NCBI GenBank assembly: GCA_031266875.1
Contig: JAISAE010000080.1
Location: 21,417 to 85,416 of the forward strand
Reading direction: 5' to 3'
Length of the DNA stretch: 64,000 bases
Origin: Treponema sp.
Lineage (GTDB): Bacteria; Spirochaetota; Spirochaetia; Treponematales; Breznakiellaceae
Shown here: one piece after another, positions 57,636 to 64,000 of the stretch
Layout of the letters: every line of letters begins with the position of its first letter
How positions within the stretch are numbered: position 1 is the stretch's first letter
Position numbers and translations under genes: made by a program
The notes under the pieces: generated by a model
The model's input: only the letters and a program-made list of their open reading frames with translations
Told to the model about the DNA's origin: nothing
Databases searched by the model: none

Positions 57636-58408
57636 ACTCCTTTTGCTTCAGCATATTTTTTGATTGCGGGAATAGTAGTTTTCCCAAAGTGCAGGAGCGA
57701 AGCCACCAGCGCGGCGTCAGCGTCTCCCCACGTATCGCGCACTCCAGCCGCGTTGGGCGGAAGCAGCACGCTGGCGATCTGGTCAAGGTTTCCCGCGCCG
57801 CCAGACGCGATAACCGGCACATGCACTGCGTCAAGTATGGCACGAGTGAGCGCGAGATCATAGCCCGCGCCGGTTCCGTCGGCGTCTATGGAATTGAGCA
57901 GTATCTCCCCGGCGCCCAGTTCCACAGCCTGTTTTGCCCACGCAACAGCGTCGATGCCGGTATCAGTTCTGCCGCCATAAGAAAAGGCGTGCCAGACATT
58001 TTCGTTGACACGCTTCGCGTCTATTGACAGCACTACACACTGACTCCCATAAGCCCGTGCCATCTCGCTGAGAAGCGATGGGTTCTTTAACGCTGACGTG
58101 CAGACTGATACCTTATCCGCGCCAGCATTCATGGCGTCGCGCATATCGTCCACGCTTCTGACGCCGCCGCCCACACAGAGCGGGATGAATACTTCACCGG
58201 CAACCTGCCGCACCACGTCAAGCAGAGTCGCCCTGCTCTTGTACGAAGCGCCGATGTCGAGGAACGTCAGCTCGTCTGCCCCCTCGTCGTTATAGCGCCG
58301 CGCCAGTTTCACTGGATCGCCTGCGTCCTGTATGCCCTTGAACTTGACACCCTTGACCACCCGTCCGTCATCAACGTCAAGGCAGGGGATGATTCGTTTT
58401 GCCTGCAT
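57620..58408 (-). CDS. hisF: Imidazole glycerol phosphate synthase cyclase subunit
   Basis: '[22 protein letters not shown]', '[25 protein letters not shown]'. Confidence 0.95.
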   Translation of the reverse strand: MQAKRIIPCLDVDDGRVVKGVKFKGIQDAGDPVKLARRYNDEGADELTFLDIGASYKSRATLLDVVRQVAGEVFIPLCVGGGVRSVDDMRDAMNAGADKVSVCTSALKNPSLLSEMARAYGSQCVVLSIDAKRVNENVWHAFSYGGRTDTGIDAVAWAKQAVELGAGEILLNSIDADGTGAGYDLALTRAILDAVHVPVIASGGAGNLDQIASVLLPPNAAGVRDTWGDADAALVASLLHFGKTTIPAIKKYAEAKGVCVRW

Positions 58409-58417
58409 AAGTCTCCT

Positions 58418-59065
58418 TTACCTAATTAAAAAGTTTTCCAGCAGCTTTAAGCCAACGGCCCCTGACTTCTCAGGGTGAAACTGCGCTGCCGCCAGCGCCC
58501 CGCGCTCTATTGACGCACAGTAGCGCAGATAGTAGTCGGCAGTGGCGGCTGTTACCGCGTTGTCCAGCGGGTCAGCGTAGTACGAATGTATATAGTAGAA
58601 AAACGAACCAACAGGTAAGTCTTTGAATAGCGAGGAGCTAGCCCGTGCTTCGGTACTGTTCCAGCCAATCTGTGGAACCTTGCGCCCAGGAAAACGCCGC
58701 ACTGTGCCAGGTATCACGCCAAGTCCACGAATCGGCTTACCATCTATAGGCGGCGCTTCCTCAGAGCTGTCGAACAAAAGCTGTAAGCCAATGCAGATGC
58801 CGAGAAAAGGTTTATCGGCGGCGATCCATTCCTGTATGGCCTGTGCGTAACCTGAGCGTTCCAAAGACGCCATCGCAGTGGCGAAGTGGCCGTCGCCGGG
58901 GAAGATGATTTTTTCATAAGCGGAGAACCGTTCCGGCCCTTCGATAAAACGTGCCGGAGCGCCCAGCCGTGCGAGCGCATTCATCACTGAGCCGAGATTA
59001 CCGGCCCCGTAGTCAATAACACCAATCATAGTACCTACGGCGTGTGGAACCGTCTCCTTATACAT
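58418..59065 (-). CDS. hisH: Imidazole glycerol phosphate synthase amidotransferase subunit
   Basis: 'IGVIDYGAGNLGSVMNAL', 'FLGICIGLQLLFDSSEE', 'AAQFHPEKSG'; true start perhaps 59029. Confidence 0.95.
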   Translation of the reverse strand: MYKETVPHAVGTMIGVIDYGAGNLGSVMNALARLGAPARFIEGPERFSAYEKIIFPGDGHFATAMASLERSGYAQAIQEWIAADKPFLGICIGLQLLFDSSEEAPPIDGKPIRGLGVIPGTVRRFPGRKVPQIGWNSTEARASSSLFKDLPVGSFFYYIHSYYADPLDNAVTAATADYYLRYCASIERGALAAAQFHPEKSGAVGLKLLENFLIR

Positions 59066-60880
59066 CTATGCGTGCAGCGCCATTCTTTCGCGCATTACGC
59101 AGCCAGCAAGCGCGGCGACGAGATCGCTCACCGCAATCACTCGCGCCTCTTTCTCCCCACGGCGCTTTACTTCAACCGAAGCCTGCGGGAGGGCGAGATT
59201 TTTGTCGCCAATCACCACGCGCAGGGGAATACCGATGAGGTCGGCGTCCTTGAACTTGACGCCGGGGCGCTCGTTACGGTCGTCAAGCAGTACCTCAATG
59301 CCGGCTGTCTCAAGTTCCTGTTCCAGCCGGTCGGTTGTTTCTTTAACCGCGCCCTCGTACTTAATTGGGACAAGAATGACCTGATAGGGCGCGATGGTCA
59401 TAGGCCATATAATGCCGTCGTCGTCGTGGTGTTCCTCAATAACCGAGGCGAGGGTACGGTCAAGACCAATGCCGTAACTACCCATCGTGGGCGTGTGCGA
59501 CACGCCGTTTTCGTCCAAATAGCTTACGCGCATTGACCGCGTGTATTTGTACCCCAGCTTAAAGATATGCCCCAGCTCATTACCTTTTTTTTCGTAAAGA
59601 TCGCCGCCGCAGACCGGGCAGCGGTCGCCGGCTTTGACAGTGCGCACGTCTGACACCAGCCACGGTGTGAAATCACGCCCGCAGGCGACATGGGCATAGT
59701 GCAGGTCTTTGGCAAGCGCACCACAAACCGCGTTGTTCATGTTGACAACAGTCTCGTCGGCAATGAGCGGAACCATAATCAGCCCGACAGGACCGGCAAA
59801 ACCCACTGGAGCGCTGGTAATGCGCTCAACATCAGTGTCAGACGCCAGCGTCAGTTCTGAGGCTTTAAGCAGGGCGGCGAGTTTTTGCTCATTCACATCA
59901 AGGTCGCCGCGTATGGCGACGGCGAAGAAGGCTTCGGGATACACCGCCGGCGCTTCAGGCGCGGGGCGCTGTTTTGCCAGTTTTGAGCTACCGGGCGCAC
60001 TGCTCAGGTCAAGCTCAACGTTAATGGCACGATAGATCAGCGTTTTTATAAACGCCTTTGCGCCGGTCTTCAAAAACGCGCACAGCTCGCTGATGGTCTT
60101 CACCTCCGGCGTAGCTATTTTTTCGATAGGCACAAGCGTTGCTACTGCTGGGGCGTTATCAGGCTTGCACGCCGCCTTCTCCACATTAGCCGCGTAGTTA
60201 CAGTCCCGGCACAGCAGGAGTGTGTTATCGCCGACCTCGCTCTCCACCATAAACTCCTCAGAGCCACTGCCGCCCATAGCGCCGGAATCGGCCTTCACCG
60301 CGATCACCGAAAGCCCACAGCGCTTGAACACTTTGCGGTACGCCCGCCCCATGTCCTGATACGACCGGTCGAGGCTGGCGTCGTCAATGTTGTAGGAATA
60401 GGCGTCCTTCATCACAAACTCCCGCCCCCGCATAACCCCATAACGCGGACGCACCTCGTCGCGGTACTTGGTGTTAATCTGATAAAGCACAAGCGGCAAC
60501 TGCCGGTAGCTGGAAAGCTCGTCACGCACGATGCTGGTGAACGCCTCCTCCGCTGTTGGCGACACAACAAAGTCAGTGCCAAGCCGGTTTTTTACGCGCA
60601 GCATAGCGTCGCCAAAGGTCTGCCAGCGCCCGGATTCCTTCCATAGCTCGCCAGGAAGTACCACGCTTGGCTTGATCTCCAGCGCCCCAATAGCGTCCAT
60701 TTCCTGACGGATGATGGCCTCGACTTTCCTGAACGACCGCAATCCCAAAGGCAGATAGGCGAATAACCCGTTTGACAGTTTTCGTATCATGCCTGCGCGG
60801 AACATGAGCCGGTGGCTGACGACAACCGCGTCCGCTGGAACTTCCCGCAAAGTTGGTATAAAAGTTTGACTGAATCGCAT
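59066..60880 (-). CDS. proS: Prolyl-tRNA synthetase
   Basis: 'MRFSQTFIPTLREVPADA', 'RKLSNGLFAYLPLGLR', 'YRDEVRPRYGVMRGREFVMKDAYS', 'TMGSYGIGLDRTLASVIEEHHDDDGIIWP'. Confidence 0.95.
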   Translation of the reverse strand: MRFSQTFIPTLREVPADAVVVSHRLMFRAGMIRKLSNGLFAYLPLGLRSFRKVEAIIRQEMDAIGALEIKPSVVLPGELWKESGRWQTFGDAMLRVKNRLGTDFVVSPTAEEAFTSIVRDELSSYRQLPLVLYQINTKYRDEVRPRYGVMRGREFVMKDAYSYNIDDASLDRSYQDMGRAYRKVFKRCGLSVIAVKADSGAMGGSGSEEFMVESEVGDNTLLLCRDCNYAANVEKAACKPDNAPAVATLVPIEKIATPEVKTISELCAFLKTGAKAFIKTLIYRAINVELDLSSAPGSSKLAKQRPAPEAPAVYPEAFFAVAIRGDLDVNEQKLAALLKASELTLASDTDVERITSAPVGFAGPVGLIMVPLIADETVVNMNNAVCGALAKDLHYAHVACGRDFTPWLVSDVRTVKAGDRCPVCGGDLYEKKGNELGHIFKLGYKYTRSMRVSYLDENGVSHTPTMGSYGIGLDRTLASVIEEHHDDDGIIWPMTIAPYQVILVPIKYEGAVKETTDRLEQELETAGIEVLLDDRNERPGVKFKDADLIGIPLRVVIGDKNLALPQASVEVKRRGEKEARVIAVSDLVAALAGCVMRERMALHA

Positions 60881-61093
60881 AGTATGTCCTCATAGAGCAT
60901 AGAATTGCGCTCAACACCGGCGGAACTTTCCACCATCAGCCCTGAGCGACGCTTCCAGCATACCCGGCGTGTGGCTTGGGTTCAAGACCGTGCGGGCGAC
61001 CAACGGAGGTGCCAGAGACCGTGCGAAGGCGCCAGAGACCGCATGGCAGCGGCGTGCCTTCACAAACAAGTGATAGTGATGTAGATTTGGCGC

Positions 61094-62539
61094 ATGATTG
61101 AGACAAAAACCGAGGGACAGTTACTTTCCGAAAAGCTATCCTTTGAGATTAAGAACTGCTGGGAAACAGCAAAACCGGAAGAGTTCCCAAAGATAAACCT
61201 CTTCGCGGAACAGTATAAGGCGTTCCTGAACAAGGGGAAAACCGAGCGTGAGTGCGTGAGGCAGTGCGTGGAGCAGCTTGAGTGCGCGGGCTTTATCAGT
61301 CTTGATAAGGCGCTCGCTCAAGGCGGGCAGCTTGCCCCGGGCGCGAGAATTTATCAGAATGTCAGGGAAAAATCCCTGCTCTGCGCGGTTCTTGGCGAGA
61401 AATCTCTGCGCGAAGGCGTCAATATTGTAGGGGCGCATGTTGACGCCCCGCGTATGGACCTGAAAACCAATCCGCTCTATGAGGATTCCGGCTTTGCCCT
61501 GTTCGATACCCACTACTATGGCGGAATCAAGTATTACCAGTGGACAACTATTCCGCTTGCCCTGCACGGGGTGGTGTTTACCCGAAACGGGGAAAGGCGA
61601 GACATCTGTATCGGCGAGCATGAGAACGATCCGGTCTTTACGATTACCGATCTTCTGCCGCATCTGGCGCGGGAACAACTAAAGAAGGAAGCATCGCACT
61701 TTATTGACGGCGAAGACCTTGACGTTTTGGCCGGTTCCAAGCCCTATCAGGACAATAAGGTCGAGAATAAGGTGAAGCTTGAGGTTTTGCGGCTCCTGTA
61801 TGAAAAGTACGGCATGGTCGAGGAAGACTTCGCGGGCGCGGAACTTGAGCTTGTGCCAGCTGGCAAAGTGCGGGATGTTGGTCTTGACCGGAGCATGATT
61901 GGCGGCTATGGGCATGACGACCGATGCTGCGCCTACACCGCGTTTAGTGCGTTGCTTGAGCTTGCCACAGCCGATGCGCGGCCCGCAAAGACGATACTCT
62001 GCTTTTTAAGCGATAAAGAAGAGATCGGTTCCAGAGGAAATACCAGCGCGGACGCCCGCTTTTTCGAGAACTTCATCGCCTGCCTTTGCGCGAAAACAAT
62101 CGACTCTTACACCGAGATGGACCTGCGCCTTGCGCTGAGTACATCCTCCATGCTTTCGGCTGACGTGAACGCGGCCTTTGACCCCAACTACGCGGATGTG
62201 TACGACAAAAAAACCACATCCTGGTGCGGCAAGGGCATTGGTCTCTCCAAGTACACCGGCTCAGGCGGCAAGTACGGCGGCAGTGAGGCTAACGCCGAGT
62301 TCTGCCAGAAGGTGCAGGCGCTGTTTAACCAAAACAAGATTCGCTGGCAGTACGGGGATTTGGGCAAAGTAAACAAGGGCGGCGGCGGAACCATCGCCCT
62401 GTACGCGGCGCGTCTGGGGATTGATGTTCTGGACTGCGGTCTTGCGGTCTTGTCCATGCATTCCCCCTTTGAGGTGATAAGCAAGATCGACCTGTACACA
62501 GCGTATCAGGCGTATATCGCGTTCCTGCGGGATATGTAA
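61094..62539 (+). CDS. M18-family aminopeptidase
   Basis: 'VGAHVDAPRMDLK', 'GYGHDDRCCAYTAFSALLE', 'LSDKEEIGSRGNT', 'VLSMHSPFEVISKID'. Confidence 0.92.
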   Translation: MIETKTEGQLLSEKLSFEIKNCWETAKPEEFPKINLFAEQYKAFLNKGKTERECVRQCVEQLECAGFISLDKALAQGGQLAPGARIYQNVREKSLLCAVLGEKSLREGVNIVGAHVDAPRMDLKTNPLYEDSGFALFDTHYYGGIKYYQWTTIPLALHGVVFTRNGERRDICIGEHENDPVFTITDLLPHLAREQLKKEASHFIDGEDLDVLAGSKPYQDNKVENKVKLEVLRLLYEKYGMVEEDFAGAELELVPAGKVRDVGLDRSMIGGYGHDDRCCAYTAFSALLELATADARPAKTILCFLSDKEEIGSRGNTSADARFFENFIACLCAKTIDSYTEMDLRLALSTSSMLSADVNAAFDPNYADVYDKKTTSWCGKGIGLSKYTGSGGKYGGSEANAEFCQKVQALFNQNKIRWQYGDLGKVNKGGGGTIALYAARLGIDVLDCGLAVLSMHSPFEVISKIDLYTAYQAYIAFLRDM

Positions 62540-62604
62540 TTTCGACCCATAGGCATAGGCGCACATAGCCATTGTGCGCCTACCCACTACTATGGAACGC
62601 CCTC

Positions 62605-62660
62605 CTCCAAAACGTTTACACTCAGCTTTGGAAACGCTACACCTATTCTTCTGGAAGTGA
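62605..62660. repeat. Two degenerate units resembling array 3
   Basis: gtttacactcagctttggaaacgctacacctattcttctggaagtg. Confidence 0.5.
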
Positions 62661-62778
62661 TGATTCAGATTCGATTTAAAAAAAGCAGTAAAATTCTTGA
62701 TAGGCGCTTGTGTAACATGTTAAGAACCGCTACACTACCTCTATGCGTTTGATGAAGGCAAGCATAAGACTAGACTTC

Positions 62779-62813
62779 GCTCCCGGCTCCCGGCTCCCGG
62801 CTCCCGGCTCCCG
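62779..62813. repeat. Five perfect copies of heptanucleotide GCTCCCG
   Basis: Read directly. Confidence 0.97.
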
Positions 62814-63029
62814 GCGCATATTGTACAGACAAGCAGTCTCTCTGTCTATTAATCTTGACTAGTCCGCCCCTAAGTCGTTACAATGTAACTAGTTAATTAT
62901 ACTATATAGACTTATGACCTGTCAAGATGATTGTTATATTCGGAGTAAGCGTGATACTCCGACGTTAATGTAACGGGGCATGAAGGCTAGAATTGTCAGC
63001 CTTGTGGCGCGGCGGCACGGTTTGCCAAG

Positions 63030-63530
63030 CTACCAGACGACTGCCGCGACCCCCGCGCCAAGGGCGAGAACGCCCGCTACGATAGCCACCGTCCGCCAGA
63101 CACGGACGCTCCGGTCAAGGCGGGCGCTGTTCGCCCGCTCCCGCGACAGTTCCGTCTCCAGCAGCGTCGCGTCCTCCATCGCCCAGGCCAAGGAGTGTTC
63201 GGATTCGCTCAACCGCTCCCCCAGTTGCTCTGTCCAAACCCTCAAGCTCATGACCAATACCGATTGCTCGTTGTATAGTCCCTTGAGTGTCGTCAATGAG
63301 AAGGCCGCCGTGTTCAATTCGTTGTTCAAGCTCGTCAATAACTGTCGCTGCTTCCCCAAGTTGCTTTCTAAGAGACTCAAGTTCATATTGATGTCGCTCA
63401 AGGCTCGCGGTGAGAGCGTTACGCTCCCGTCCGTCAAAGACTCCACGCGCCACCCAACCTGACACCAAACAGATAACAGTGAGCAGTATAGCAACAACAA
63501 CAAAAACAAGATCCTTCTCGTCATACTCAT
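63030..63530 (-). CDS. Phage-lysis-region protein with signal/N-terminal TM, coiled coil and C-terminal TM
   Basis: MSMTRRILFLLLLLYCSLLSVWC ... VWRTVAIVAGVLALGAGVAAVVW; starts 4 nt inside the next-listed ORF and overlaps the endolysin stop. Confidence 0.55.
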   Translation of the reverse strand: MSMTRRILFLLLLLYCSLLSVWCQVGWRVESLTDGSVTLSPRALSDINMNLSLLESNLGKQRQLLTSLNNELNTAAFSLTTLKGLYNEQSVLVMSLRVWTEQLGERLSESEHSLAWAMEDATLLETELSRERANSARLDRSVRVWRTVAIVAGVLALGAGVAAVVW

Positions 63531-63534
63531 ACAC
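63115..63534 (-). CDS. Overlapping out-of-frame ORF: N-terminal TM + coiled coil (i-spanin/Rz-like architecture)
   Basis: GTG start 63534; KDLVFVVVAILLTVICLVSGWVA then ERHQYELESLRKQLGEAATVIDELEQRIEHG. Confidence 0.45.
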   Translation of the reverse strand: MYEYDEKDLVFVVVAILLTVICLVSGWVARGVFDGRERNALTASLERHQYELESLRKQLGEAATVIDELEQRIEHGGLLIDDTQGTIQRAIGIGHELEGLDRATGGAVERIRTLLGLGDGGRDAAGDGTVAGAGEQRPP

Positions 63535-63964
63535 CGGTTACCCCCTTCTGATTCTTGGGGCGGAGCCAGCCAATCACGTTGACGTAGTCATGCTCGGTCT
63601 CTGTGCATTTGGATAAGGCCGGCCAGTTTTGGTCAAACGACGTGAAGCCGTTTACGTCGCCGTGGATGAACACGCTGACATGCCCGTACCCCTTTCCCCG
63701 CTTCCTGTCCCAGACAATCACGTCGCCGTAACGCGGGACAGCTTCCGGCGCGTTCTTAATCAGCGTGAAGTTATCCCGTAACGCCGCGTCGCTACCATAG
63801 TTCTCAAAGAACGCCGCCGCTCCGTCCACCGGACGCGGCTGCGCGGGTAGTCCCAGCACGTCCTTGCAGTAAAACCGGAACAAATCCACGCACTGACCCG
63901 CGTAAGCCTTGTCATAGTCAAGACACTTCCCGATGTTCGCCTTAACAAATTCTCTAAACCTCAT
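63527..63964 (-). CDS. CHAP-like endolysin/peptidoglycan amidase (phage-type)
   Basis: 'YAGQCVDLFRFYCKDVLG' (Cys) and 'YGDVIVWDRKRGKGYGHVSVFI' (His); overlaps the downstream lysis ORFs. Confidence 0.75.
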   Translation of the reverse strand: MRFREFVKANIGKCLDYDKAYAGQCVDLFRFYCKDVLGLPAQPRPVDGAAAFFENYGSDAALRDNFTLIKNAPEAVPRYGDVIVWDRKRGKGYGHVSVFIHGDVNGFTSFDQNWPALSKCTETEHDYVNVIGWLRPKNQKGVTGV

Positions 63965-64000
63965 TGTAGCTCCTTAGTAAAGTATTTTGAGCGTTGCCAG

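Noticed and set aside
60960-61045. 'gccagagaccg' repeats upstream of the aminopeptidase
   Set aside because: Only about three imperfect short copies; too weak to call a structured element.

Overview
64-kb window from what looks like a Treponema-type spirochete chromosome. This is inferred from gene content: two PFKs, UgpC-like ATPase, LplABC-like importer, heavy ABC and secreted-protein content. No database search was possible. Backbone modules: a sugar ABC importer with GH43; 6-phosphofructokinases; an ABC-2 exporter; a TonB-like protein; an aminotransferase; a molybdenum hydroxylase operon headed by a NusG paralog; LarA; an LplABC-type importer; Pth; proS-hisH-hisF-hisA/I/E; an M18 aminopeptidase; and a phage-like lysis cassette at the right edge. 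An AT-rich surface-polysaccharide cluster runs on the minus strand (about 23.1-39.0 kb). It carries a HepT/MntA-like module bracketed by 43-bp direct repeats.

Most unusual signals:
(1) Four tandem arrays of unrelated sequence that all share a 21-bp period (about 6.1, 11.5, 40.2 and 52.3 kb). Two of them start just after a Shine-Dalgarno + ATG.
(2) Two homopolymer contingency candidates. One is an in-frame G13 in an SBP lipoprotein gene, where +1 or -1 gives early stops. The other is a C17 tract inside a short ORF with strong promoter and SD, immediately upstream of and co-oriented with the polysaccharide operon.
(3) A tandem duplication across an ATPase/permease junction that keeps ATGA translational coupling at both joints.
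(4) Fully nested, out-of-frame membrane/coiled-coil ORFs behind a CHAP endolysin (spanin-like architecture).
(5) A HisA-HisI-HisE single-ORF fusion.
(6) Several decayed or chimeric genes.
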